NCBI GenBank assembly: GCA_950097015.1
Contig: CATNEN010000038.1
Coordinates: 22,816,001 to 22,880,000 of the forward strand
Length of the DNA stretch: 64,000 nt
Source of the DNA: Macrostomum hystrix
Lineage: Eukaryota; Platyhelminthes; Macrostomidae
Direction of reading: 5' to 3'
Shown one piece after another: positions 1 to 10,925 of this stretch (the first letter of the stretch is position 1; every line of letters starts with the position of its first letter). Below the pieces are notes generated by a model. The model made no database searches and was not told the origin of the DNA. It saw only the letters and a list, made by a program, of their open reading frames with translations. The position numbers and the translations under genes are program-made.

Positions 1-107
1 TCTTGTAGCTTGTAGGAACTTGTAGTTTCGTTAAAGTCTATGAAACGAAATTCACTTGTAACTTGTCACTGATCCCACTTGTACCTTCTACAAGTCATTT
101 ATGAAAC

Positions 108-400
108 ACCCCCCAGGTGGTTGACAGTCTGTCTTATCTCTAACAGGTGTTTGACAGTCTGTCTTATCTCTAACAGGTGTTTGGCACATATAACAGGTGG
201 TTGACAGTCTGTCTTATCTCTAACAGGTGTTTCTTATCATTAGCTCGTGTTTTGACGCATGTCTTATCTCTAAAAGGTGTTTGACTGGTGCGTAACAGGT
301 GTTTCTTAAGTTTAAAAGTTTTTTCTTATGTAACTGGTTTGTTTTATGTCTAACAGGTGTTCAACAGGTGTGTATTATGTCTAAAAGGTGTGTATCAGAT
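108..400. repeat. Degenerate minisatellite, ~30-bp unit
   Basis: Repeated blocks built around the core ACAGGTGTTTGACAGTCTGT followed by a CTTATCTC segment. The first units are nearly identical and the later ones are decayed and variable in length. The rest of the first 520 bases is AT-rich with no gene that I can see. Confidence 0.75.
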
Positions 401-520
401 AAGTAAAACAAATAAAAAAACTATACTTACCAATAAGTGAAAAAAATATCAAGAATTGTCGGAAATTCATAAAGGCTTGATATGCAAATAAAAATTGAAA
501 TTCACCTTACACAAAATATA

Positions 521-657
521 GTTTTTGCAGCCTAGTTAATCCTGCAAGCATACAATTTAATCATAAGAAGGCGCAGCAGTTGCTCTGGCAGCCTGTCTAT
601 GGCTCGGACTGTGGCAAACCTGCATTCAATTTAATCCTGCAAGCGCGCATTTAATCA
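521..657. repeat. Left terminal inverted repeat of the 6.4-kb transposon
   Basis: Reverse complement of the right arm. It carries one copy of the 76-bp unit that contains CCGAGCCATAGACAGGCTGC (here on the minus strand), bounded by the inner ATGATTAAATGCGC block and the outer TTGCAGCCTAGTTAAT block. Confidence 0.8.
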
Positions 658-944
658 TTTTACTAGATGACCGATTTTTCGGCACCAGTTCCAGTTCCAA
701 AGAGTGCACAGTGGGAAATTTATTAAAACAAAAAACAACTTTGTGCATTTGTAAGCACAAAATGCTTTAAAATACCAAAACTTACAGAAGAAATCTACTC
801 AAAAAAAATTTCATCCAGATTCTCTGCCTAATCACGGAGTTATAGCCTTCTACTTTATTATAGAATGCATGTCCCATTGAACGCTATACATTTTAAAAGT
901 CAATGTGACATTTTTGCAGAAAATCGAAAATTTATAGTTTCAAT

Positions 945-1394
945 CAGTGGCGTATCTAGGGGGGGATACGGGGATATATCCCCCCATTTCGCCGACCGAA
1001 GAGTGTCACCAACCCACGAAAAGTCGAAGACGAACGTTATGGCGGAATGCGATCATAGTCGTAATGTCGTTATTCGGCACAGTGATGTTCTAAATCTGAA
1101 TCTGAACTATATCTGTCTCATCTCGTCTGCGTCTCGCCGTCTCGTCTCTCGCCTCGACTCTGACGTGAGTCATGACGGTGACGTCTCTGATGACTCTGAT
1201 TCTGAGTCTCTGACTCTGTCTCTCTGACTCTCGAAATGTATAACAAAGTAATAAAAAGGTAGCGAAATCGTTGTCTGCAAATGGACTACAAAAGGTTATT
1301 TCAGTTTTTTAGCAGCAGCATGCGACTCATTTTCTCTGATAGTTGAAACAGCTAATTTATCCCCCCCCATTTTAAAATCCTAGATACGCCACTG
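945..1394. mobile_element. hAT-like MITE, 450 bp, nested in the larger transposon
   Basis: The terminal inverted repeats read CAGTGGCGTATCTAGG on the left and CCTAGATACGCCACTG on the right (16 bp, perfect). The flanks GTTTCAAT (937-944) and GTTTCAAC (1395-1402) form an 8-bp target-site duplication with one mismatch. CAGTGGCG ends plus 8-bp duplications are characteristic of hAT elements. G-rich runs next to the left TIR and C-rich runs next to the right TIR extend the inverted symmetry. There is no transposase, and the short open frame across it is not credible coding sequence. It is non-autonomous and was inserted after the outer element. Confidence 0.8.
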
Positions 1395-1402
1395 GTTTCA
1401 AC

Positions 1403-3283
1403 CGTCAGAGCCTATCGAGTTGACTTTTGCCTTTTAGTACCATTTAATTTACTTAAAATGCAATAACTGCGCAAAGAAATGTAGCGACTGGTGTATAAAA
1501 CACAAATTGCTTAGGCCTATTGATATTTTCTTTTGACTTCACTGGGCAGAACTATAAGTATAAGTCATACTTTTTAACTCGAATTGCGCGGCGATTTAAA
1601 ATTATCGCACATGCAGGTGTCAGATACTGTAACATAGGGACTAGTAAATTATAAACAATTTTATAATGGTTGTCAATAAATGAAGCATCGAATAACTGCT
1701 GCACATGTACATGTATTTGAATATAAATCATCAACCCACATTCTTTTATACAAGATCACATGAGTAAAAAATATTTTGTGCTATGTTTAACACACTGATC
1801 ATTATATCTTTTTGAATTAAGTCAAAATATACCTTGCAGCATAATTCCGTTATTTATCCACCATTTAGACTATCTTTGGTGTAGATAAAATATACTGAAT
1901 AGAAAATCAATTTGGTCAATAAAAATATACCCAGCGTACATTGGATTTTTTAATTATAGTAATTCTGTGTAGTGTAGTACATGCAATGTTGTTTTGTTGT
2001 TATGAAGTAAAAAACTTAAAAGTATACATTTTCTATTCTGTACATCAAATGCTATACAATCTGAAACAGATTACTTAGCATAATTCCGACTGGTTCGACT
2101 TCTGTACGTGATTACTGTTAGTTATATCTATAAATATTTTTGTATGTAGTATCTTAATCTTAATGAGAAATTTTGAATAAAATTTGTATGCGTTTAAGCT
2201 ATAGCACATATTGCTTGCGAAATTCCGTTTGCGCAACTCTGGCTCAAGAATTTAAGAAACAAAAAGTCAAACATATGTTATAATATACGGTCTACAATTA
2301 TATTAACTTTGTAAAGTTATTAGTATCCCAATAAAGGTAGGTTATCAGCCCTAAGTAAAAGTGACATAAAACATGACCTATATGAGTAAATAACCTGAAT
2401 GGAATGAAATTATAGTTCGACTGGTCTGGAAATTGTAGGCCTAGCCCTGTTCTAAATACGGATCAACCAGCTGACAATAAGATAAGCAGATCAATCTAAA
2501 GTATTGTTAATTTAATGCGAATAGGAAGTAGGAAAATAGCATATAAGAGCTGCCAATAGAGCGTTTTAAATGTCCTCTAAGGACTGTGGAAGCCGCCCTA
2601 CCAAATTTACAATCCGTGTGATACTATACTTGTTTTAAAACTGGGTAAACTGAATTGAAGCTCTATGGAGTGTCCTACTCGTAGGCTGAGATTGTTTTCC
2701 CTTGGGCCGAGATTCGAACTCTCAGTGGGCTACAGGCTCCATATTGACGTCGCCCCTCGGCTTTTGAACCCCGAAGGCGGTGCTGTCTCTCACAGGGATA
2801 GAAAGGATTTGGGGGTCTCCCCAAACCGACTCCACCTATTATCGTACTTGGTAGCTTGCGGTGTTTCTGAGTGGCCAAAATCTCAGGGACCAAGCGGAAG
2901 GGGCCAAGGTTGTGAAAGGTAGAACCAGCTAGACAACGGCCGCCACCAGCCACCTCGGGACAGCACAACCCACTGACAGGGAGCAGATCGGTCAGCAAGA
3001 GAGAGGACTTTTGCATAGGGGATTCTTAGGGATGCAGCAAAAACAATGAGCCCTACTCAAGGTTAAGAGTGCCCGTTTGTAATCAATCAGTGAACTTCTT
3101 AACTATTAATTATTTACTCATAATAATCAGGCCCATAATCAGACACCAGAGTCACCATCAACAGCAGCTAATGAAAGCTGCGAATCGCCAATTACAGAAA
3201 ATTCGAATGCGAACGATCCTGGACGCAACAGTGCAGAACATCGTCATCGTCCTGCAGGAAACCATCGAAACTCAGGGTCGGGC
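1403..3283. other. Interior of the large transposon, no recognised gene
   Basis: AT-rich to about 2650. A GC-richer stretch at about 2670-3060 contains, on the minus strand, a B-box-like AGTTCGAATCTC at about 2707-2718, so it may be the remnant of a tRNA-derived SINE. No convincing A box was found. Short open frames here have no recognisable domains. Confidence 0.4.
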
Positions 3284-5329
3284 ATGCACTTTGCGCAGCT
3301 CATCGAGTTTTGCGTCCAGGATGAGCTTTGGAGAGAAATAATTTCACATGGCATGAAAACAAGAAAATTCGACACGTCTCTAGCTAAAAAATGGCGAACT
3401 TTAATTCTGGACACGCTAGAGCGTCACTCTACCTGTGTATTTGTATTAAAAAAAGCGGCAGTTTTTTCACCATCAGGAAGTTCTCCTATTTGGCTAGAGC
3501 AGCAACTCAAGTGTCAGCACAATAATTGCGAGGAGTACATCGTAACTGTCTCCAAAGAGCAAGCACTCGCGACTGAGTCTCATCGACTTGTTAAAGTTTT
3601 CTTCAAGGGTGAAGAGTGCCACCTCTTTCCGAGATGTCGCCGCAGCACTGCTAAAGAAACAAGAGAAAGCGTATATCGGCTTAGATGTGAAAGTGATCAA
3701 TCAACTGGATTTAGGCTGCCACCTGGAAGGAGTCTTTTCTACGCTAGTCTTGTTAACGTCGCACAGGAAGTGACAGACTCCAACAATTATAACACGATCG
3801 GAACGAAAAATAGACATACTCGACTGCGTCACTTGGCTACCTCAGCTGAAAAGGTCAGCTCTAACATTATTACTGAGCTGTTGTACCAAAAAGTGCCCTA
3901 GAGTTAGCAACATCAAATCTGACGCTGCAGGGCTATATTCAATCAATTGGAGCTCTTCCGCTGCAAGTGTACATGTTTTGTGAAAATCAGTTGCGCTTCT
4001 TGCTTAAGAGTTGCTCTCCTACATGCAGTCTAGTGCTTCATTTAGACGCAACTGGTAGTATCATCCAGAAAATTAAATACAGTCCTGAAATGGTCCTCCT
4101 AAACAGCATAACACTAGAGAGCAGGTTTGAGCTGAAGCCTCTAAATATTGCAGACGCCCTACTTTCTTCTCACAAAACGGATTGCAGCTGCTTTGTCGAG
4201 CTTTTATTTCTCATTGAGTCAACTACACAATCGCTCAGTCAGTCTAGTCGGAATGGTTGTGACTGATTTTTCATGGGCGATGATTCACAGTGTCTGCCTC
4301 GTGTTCACTCAAATGTCCATTTCCGACGTTCTACGGCTCCAATTTGACATCGTTGACAACGGTGCAGCCGGACGCTTGTCAACAATCCCTTTCTTTGCTC
4401 GAACCACATTATAGGCGCAGTATGCAGAAATCTTCGCTCAGGCACAGAATTCACAGAGGAGAGTCCAAGAATTCGTCATTTTTTTATTCGTTGTTTTGTC
4501 TACTTGATGTACCGAGAGAGATATCAAGACTTCGTGGCCGTAGCGAAGCAAATTATCTCATTGTTTGGCTCCAAGCATTCAGTTCCTGTAACACGGAAAC
4601 TGCTCGTGGATAACGTTTCCAACTGGAATTGCCTGCCTGACCTTTTTGGACGATGATGATGATTTGACCAGCCGCGGCACATTCGAGCCAGATGATGAGC
4701 GAATAGTAAACTCATTGCGCAGACAATCACCTTTCTTCGAAAAGTTCCGTGCCTTGTCACCTGAGTGTCCACAAGAGCACGTCGAGAACGATTATTATTC
4801 GGAGGCTCTACTTTCGTTCCTAATCGAACGATGGCTGCCACTGGCACCCCTTTGGGGCCACTTCATTGTAGAGTATTACACGAACACTACTAAAGTGAAG
4901 TCTTGGTACTCTAACGTTACAGCTGAGAACAACTTTCGACTAGTAAAGAACGAACTGTCTCAGCAGACAAATGCTCAACGAATCTCCCACCTGATTTCGT
5001 TCGTTCTTGTACAAGCGGACTTTAAATCTTTTGACGGTTCACAATCGCATCCCGAACGGCCTGCCATTCTTATACGAGAGTGCGAGTCGGAAACGACGGC
5101 AAGGAACAACAGAAGAAGATCCTGCATTTGTCACTGCATGAGACTTTTAAAAGAAGTCGTCCAACGTTTTACACCACCCCTTCGTCGTACGCTAAGGCAA
5201 CGTCAGCAAAGAAACCGAGAAGAAAGAATGATGGCCACGATGAACAAGGGAGGCAAGCCAGAAGCACCGAACCAAGCCAGACAAAGTGCAATCCACGAAA
5301 TCACGACAGGAACGGTGGGAGACATGTAG
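3284..5329 (+). pseudogene. Broken transposase-like gene of an LDATGS/TDFSW family
   Basis: Pieces of one protein are spread over different frames: 3284-3901, 3967-4266, 4148-4414, 4290-4613 and 4646-5329. At least four frame changes are needed, so the gene is dead. Visible motifs in order are VLHLDATGSIIQK (about 4036-4074), VVTDFSWAMIHSVC (about 4253-4294), a short YSLFCLL block, and AENNFRLVKNELS (about 4921-4959). The two Asp motifs followed by an E/N-rich motif look like a D...D...E catalytic layout. From memory the LDATGS and TDFSWA blocks occur in uncharacterised multicopy proteins of several invertebrates, which I take to be transposon-derived. The assignment to a named superfamily is open. 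Confidence 0.55.
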
Positions 5330-5335
5330 GCCCAC

Positions 5336-5990
5336 ATGTTCAGACAAATGCCGCGGACTTCTATGAAGTTCAGTTCCCACTTACAGGATGTGATCGGAAA
5401 CTGTCTACTTCAAGAAGAAGACGTTCTCTCACTGTGTGGTCGAAGGCAGATGCGAATTCAGATGCTTTATGCATACGTGCACACCATCGTTGCTGGTTTA
5501 AACTCCACGACTTGTGCCCACTATCACGTGCAACAGTTAGTAAGCTGGGTGGAAGATAATCCGCGTCTCACACTGAAGCAAATGAAGCATAAGCTTCAGG
5601 CCGAAGATCCTCAGTTGCATATCAGCGAGTGCACAGTAAGCAGAGCACTAGACAAGCAGCTCTTTACGCTAAAATGCCTCAGTCGTGACGCCGACATTCC
5701 AGCAGCGAGAAACTCTGACGAGAACATTGCGCGCCGCCAGGTCTTCGCTCAGTGGCTGATCGATCTAGAACCAGAATGTCATCTCATATACATTGATGAG
5801 ACAGGCTTCAATATATGGACACGTCGGTCGCTGGGTCGCAGCATCAGAGGGCAGAGAGTTCGGCGCAAAGTACATACGCAACGTGGTGTGCAGGTGAATG
5901 TGATACAAGCTATGTCTCCTAACATCGGCCTGGTCAGCAACAAGATCCTGGCGGAGACCTCCCACTGTTTGGCAGGATTTTCATTCAAAC
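5336..5990 (+). pseudogene. Tc1/IS630-type transposase, C-terminally truncated
   Basis: The frame contains a second helix-turn-helix (VEDNPRLTLKQMKHKL ... ISECTVSRAL) followed by the DDE_3 core opening LIYIDETGFNIWTRRSLGRS, whose first Asp (IDE) is the catalytic D1 of Tc1/mariner/IS630 enzymes. After VQVNVIQAMSPNIGLV the similarity stops. The second Asp and the final acidic residue, about 100 further residues, are missing, and the frame runs into the right-arm repeat. The N-terminal first HTH is also unclear. The product would be inactive. It is the likely parental transposase type for the TA-flanked element that encloses it. Confidence 0.7.
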
Positions 5991-6095
5991 TTCTAGAATG
6001 CTGTTCATTTGTTTTAGCTGTGCGCCATTGTGTTATGTTACATTTTTGTGAATTTTTTATGCAGTTTGATATAGCCCTGTCTGCAAGGTTGCAAC

Positions 6096-6914
6096 ATGAT
6101 TAAATGCGCACTTGCAGGATTAAATTGAATGCAGGTTTGCCACAGTCCGAGCCATAGACAGGCTGCCAGAGCAACTGCTGCGCAGCTACTAATGATTAAA
6201 TTGAATGCAGGTTTGCTACAGTCCGAGCCATAGACAGGCTGCCAGAGCAACTGCTGCGCAGCTACTAATGATTAAATTGAATGCAGGTTTGCCACAGTCC
6301 GAGCCATAGACAGGCTGCCAGAGCAACTGCTGCGCAGCTACTAATGATTAAATTGAATGCAGGTTTGCCACAGTCCGAGCCATAGACAGGCTGCCAGAGC
6401 AACTGCTGCGCAGCTACTAATGATTAAATTGAATGCAGGTTTGCCACAGTCCGAGCCATAGACAGGCTGCCAGAGCAACTGCTGCGCAGCTACTAATGAT
6501 TAAATTGAATGCAGGTTTGCCACAGTCCGAGCCATAGACAGGCTGCCAGAGCAACTGCTGTGCCTACTAATGATTAAATTGAATGCAGGTTTGCTACAGT
6601 CCGAGCCATAGACAGGCTGCCAGAGCAACTGCTGCGCCTACTAATGATTAAATTGAATGCAGGTTTGCCACAGTCCGAGCCATAGACAGGCTGCCAGAGC
6701 AACTGCTGCGCAGCTACTAATGATTAAATTGAATGCAGGTTTGCCACAGTCCGAGCCATAGACAGGCTGCCAGAGCAACTGCTGCGCAGCTACTAATGAT
6801 TAAATTGAATGCAGGTTTGCTACAGTCCGAGCCATAGACAGGCTGCCAGAGCAACTGCTGCGCAGCTACTAATGATTAAATTGAATGCTTGCATATTAAC
6901 TAGGCTGCAAAAAG
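6096..6914. repeat. Right TIR expanded into ten 76-bp tandem units
   Basis: The segment containing GCCACAGTCCGAGCCATAGA occurs ten times at a 76-bp spacing (for example unit starts at 6191, 6267 and 6343), with a few units 2-4 bp shorter (for example near 6560 and 6640). The outer end returns to unique TIR sequence (ATTAACTAGGCTGC). The left TIR of the same element has one unit only. Confidence 0.9.
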
Positions 6915-6916
6915 TA

Positions 6917-7621
6917 ATAATAGATTTAAATGTGAAGTTTCTGTGAAGTTTGAAATGTGAATGTGAGGTCTTCTTTAGATAGAATCCACATACGCTAGTA
7001 CAATTTGTAGATTGATCGTTAATCCTGCCTGCAGGTTAATCCTCACAATAAACATATTTTGTCCCTGTTATTGTTACCATATTTTCGACATGAAGAGAGC
7101 ATATTCTCGCATGCATTATATATTACTTAATCGCACTTACAGTAAAGCAATCAGGATTATAGGTTAGCACTTACCTAATCTTTTATTTATAATGCCAGAT
7201 CTTTATAAACAATGAGTTGCCGATATAAAACGAAAATTCTAAGTACGTCTCTTAGCGTTGACTGATAATGGAACAAGTTAAAAATTGTTCAATCATCGAA
7301 GTCGATCGACTAACATTGACTGAAGCAAGCCATAGTGATGACCTGACAACAGCTGCGTCTACTTGGGCGATCATTTTGACTGTCGTAAATGTTATCATCC
7401 TATTGTGCAACTTTCTATTGTTCTCTACTAGTAGAATAAGTTGATAATTCTTGTATTCTAAGGTAAGTTTAGTCAGTAAAAATTGTAATCCTTGTAATCT
7501 TGACATAATACCGTCCTCAAATCCCATCTTCGAATGATCCCATGAAATAATCATCCTCTACTCGTTTTAAACATTATCCCGTTTAGTAATTTCCACCCAA
7601 AAATATTCACATCCAGTAATT
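6917..7621. other. AT-rich spacer, nothing recognised
   Basis: No repeat family, RNA gene or coding frame that I can support between the transposon and the next array. Confidence 0.5.
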
Positions 7622-9725
7622 TCAATCCTACAATGATTCCATCCATTAATTTCAATCCTACAAGGATTCCACCCAGTAATTTTAATCCTACAATGATTCC
7701 ACCCAGTAATTTCAATCCCACAATGATTCCATCCAGTAATTTTAATCCTACAATGATCCCATCCAGTAATTTCAATCCTACAATGCTTCAATCCAGTAAT
7801 TTGAATCCCACAATGATCCCATCCAGTAATTTCAATCCTAGAATGATTCCATCCAGTAATTTCAACCCCACAATGATTCCATCCAGTAATTTGAATCCCA
7901 CAATGATCCCATCCAGTAATTTCAATCCCACAATGATCCCATCCAGTACTTTCAATCCCACAATGATTCCATCCAGTAATTTCAATCCTACAATTATTCC
8001 ATCCAGAAATTTCAATCCTACAATGATCCCACCCAGTAATTTCAATCTTACAATGATTCCATCCCGTAATTTCAATCCCACAATGATTCCATCCAGTAAT
8101 TTCAATCCCACAATGATTCCATCCAGTAATTTTAATCCTACAATGATCCCATCCAGTAATTTCAATCCTACAATGATCCCATCCAGTAATTTCAATCCTA
8201 CAATGATTCCATCCAGTAATTTCAATCCCACAATGATTCCATCCAGTAATTTCAATCCCACAATGATTCCATCCAGTAATTTCAATCCCACAATGATTCC
8301 ATCCAGTAATTTTAATCCCACAATGATCCCATCCAGTAATTTCAATCCTAGAATGATTCCATCCAGTAATTTCAACCCCACAATGATTTCATCCAGTAAT
8401 TTGAATCCCACAATGATCCCATCCAGTACTTTCAATCCTACAAGGATTCCACCCAGTAATTTCAATCCTACAAGGATTCCACCCAGTAATTTCAATCCTA
8501 CAATGATTCCATCCAGTAATTTGAATCCCACAATGATCCCATCCAGTACTTTCAATCCTACAATGATCCCATCCAGTACTTTCAATCCTACAAGGATTCC
8601 ACCCAGTAATTTCAATCCTACAAGGATTCCACCCAGTAATTTCAATCCTACAAGGATTCCACCCAGTAATTTCAATCCTACAATGATCCCATCCAGTACT
8701 TTCAATCCTACAATGATCCCATCCAGTAATTTCAATCCTACAATGATCCCATCCAGTAATTTCAATCCTACAATGATTCCATCCAGTAATTTCAATCCCA
8801 CAATGATTCCATCCAGTAATTTCAATCCCACAATGATTCCATCCAGTAATTTCAATCCCACAATGATTCCATCCAGTAATTTTAATCCCACAATGATCCC
8901 ATCCAGTAATTTCAATCCTAGAATGATTCCATCCAGTAATTTCAACCCCACAATGATTTCATCCAGTAATTTGAATCCCACAATGATCCCATCCAGTACT
9001 TTCAATCCTACAAGGATTCCACCCAGTAATTTCAATCCTACAAGGATTCCACCCAGTAATTTCAATCCTACAATGATTCCATCCAGTAATTTGAATCCCA
9101 CAATGATCCCATCCAGTACTTTCAATCCTACAATGATCCCATCCAGTACTTTCAATCCTACAAGGATTCCACCCAGTAATTTCAATCCTACAAGGATTCC
9201 ACCCAGTAATTTCAATCCTACAAGGATTCCACCCAGTAATTTCAATCCTACAATGATCCCATCCAGTACTTTCAATCCTACAATGATCCCATCCAGTAAT
9301 TTCAATCCTACAATGATTCCATCCAGTAATTTCAATCCTACAATGATTCCATCCAGTAATTTCAATCCTACAATGATTCCACCCAGTAATTTCAATCCTA
9401 CAATGATTCCATCCAGTAATTTCAATCCTACAATTATTCCATCCAGAAATTTCAATCCTACAATGATCCCATCCAGTAATTTCAATCCTACAATGATTCC
9501 ATCCAGTAATTTCAATCCTACAATGATTCCACCCAGTAATTTCAATCCTACAATGATTCCATCCAGTAATTTCAATCCCACAATGATTCCATCCAGAAAT
9601 TTCAATCCTACAATGATCCCACCCAGTAATTTCAATCCCACAATGATTCCATCCAGAAATTTCAATCCCACAATGATCCCATCCAGTAATTTTAATCCTA
9701 CAATGATCCCATCCAGTTATTTTAG
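7622..9725. repeat. 30-bp minisatellite, about 70 units
   Basis: The unit core is ATTCCATCCAGTAATTTCAA with a strict 30-bp period. Because 30 is divisible by three and no unit carries a stop, long frames stay open on both strands (a 10-residue repeat such as NFNPTMIPSS on plus, VGLKLLDGII on minus). A block of about 570 bp (19 units) is duplicated in tandem: the GAATGATTCC variant followed by a TGATTTC variant is seen at about 8349 and again at about 8919. I treat it as non-coding satellite. Confidence 0.9.
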
Positions 9726-10149
9726 CCTAAAATCCTTGTTGTTTAGTTGTATAGTGTGAGATGTTTCTGTCATAGTAGCGAGTGTTCCGTCTATTTTTAG
9801 AACAGTAAACTAGCACACTAAGCCCCCTTGGGGACACAACTGTTCAGACAAAAAATATTGTGTACTCGTAATGCAGAAGGACAAAACACACCTGAAAGCA
9901 AACAAAAACGAAACTCATTTCGTTAGTATTAAGTTCCCTGATTGCGAATCAAAGAGAATTTGAATTCTCACTAAATACAAAAATAGTCAGTCTGAGCTTG
10001 AATACATTCTGAGACATCCGGTCTGTACACCAAGAGCCCCATTGGGGCAAAATTACACAAGTAACTTACGTTTGATACAACTCAGTTTAATGCTACTTAG
10101 GTACATGTGAATACGAGCGTACTATCCCCTCAGCAGTAAAAAACCAGTG
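9726..10149. other. Spacer with a dispersed repeat copy
   Basis: Contains ACTAGCACACTAAGCCCCCT at about 9809, which recurs with its downstream ACTGTTCAGACAAAAAA at about 11674-11730. A related GAGCCCCATTGGGGCA lies near 10030. No gene seen. Confidence 0.55.
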
Positions 10150-10925
10150 TCTCCCCAGCAGCAGAGAACTAATTCCCCCCCAGCAGCAGAGAACTAATTC
10201 CCCCCCAGCAGCAGAGATCTAATTCCGCCCCAGCAGCAGAGAACTAATTCCCCCCCAGCAGCAGAGATCTAATTCCGCCCCAGCAGCAGAGAACTAATTC
10301 CCCCCCAGCAGCAGAGAACTAATTCCCCCCCAGCAGCAAAGAACTAATTCCCCACCAGCAGCAGAGAACTAATTCCCCCCCAGCAGCAGAGATCTAATTC
10401 CGCCCCAGCAGCAGAGAACTAATTCCCCCCCAGCAGCAGAGATCTAATTCCGCCCCAGCAGCAGAGAACTAATTCCCCCCCAGCAGCAGAGAACTAATTC
10501 CCCCCCAGCAGCAAAGAACTAATTCCCCCCCAGCAGCAGAGAACTAATTCCCCCCCAGCAGCAGAGATCTAATTCCGCCCCAGCAGCAGAGAACTAATTC
10601 CCCCCCAGCAGCAGAGATCTAATTCCGCCCCAGCAGCAGAGAACTAATTCCCCCCCAGCAGCAGAGAACTAATTCCCCCCCAGCAGCAAATAACTAATTC
10701 CCCCCCAGCAGCAGAGAACTAATTCCCCCCCAGCAGCAGAGATCTAATTCCGCCCCAGCAGCAGAGAACTAATTCCCCCCCAGCAGCAGAGAACTAATTC
10801 CCCCCCAGCAGCAAAGAACTAATTCCCCCCCAGCAGCAGAGAACTAATTCCCCCCCCCAGCAGCAGAGAACTAATTCCCCCCCAGCAGCAGAGAACTAAT
10901 TCCCCCAGCAGCAGAGAACTAATTC
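10150..10925. repeat. 25-bp minisatellite with 7-unit higher-order repeat
   Basis: The unit core is CCCCCAGCAGCAGAGAACTA. Variants GATCTAATTCCG and GCAAAGAACT recur in a fixed order. The GCAAA variant begins at 10331, 10506 and 10681, exactly 175 bp apart (seven units), then at 10806 after a partial block. Confidence 0.9.

Larger units (their letters stand above)
521..6914. mobile_element. Tc1/mariner-like DNA transposon, 6.4 kb, TA target site
   Basis: The left end (from 521) and right end (to 6914) are inverted copies of each other: TTTTTGCAGCCTAGTTAAT on the left matches ATTAACTAGGCTGCAAAAA on the right. Both ends abut a TA dinucleotide (519-520 and 6915-6916), the target duplication typical of the Tc1/mariner/IS630 superfamily. 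The inverted homology continues inward for about 137 bp on the left (521-657). On the right (6096-6914) the inner 76-bp segment is amplified. The interior carries a truncated Tc1-type transposase (about 5336-5990), which fits the TA site, plus a second, unrelated transposase-like pseudogene and a hAT-like MITE. It is far longer than a usual Tc1/mariner element (1.3-2.5 kb), so it is probably a composite of nested insertions. Both coding regions look dead. Confidence 0.75.

Noticed and set aside
7633..9759. 708-residue plus-strand frame and 627-residue minus-strand frame
   Set aside because: They arise from a 30-bp stop-free tandem unit. Openness on both strands and lack of any domain argue for satellite rather than protein; the possibility is kept only as a finding.
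7622..10925. CRISPR-like regular repeats
   Set aside because: Units are contiguous with no unique spacers, and the context is an intron-bearing animal genome.
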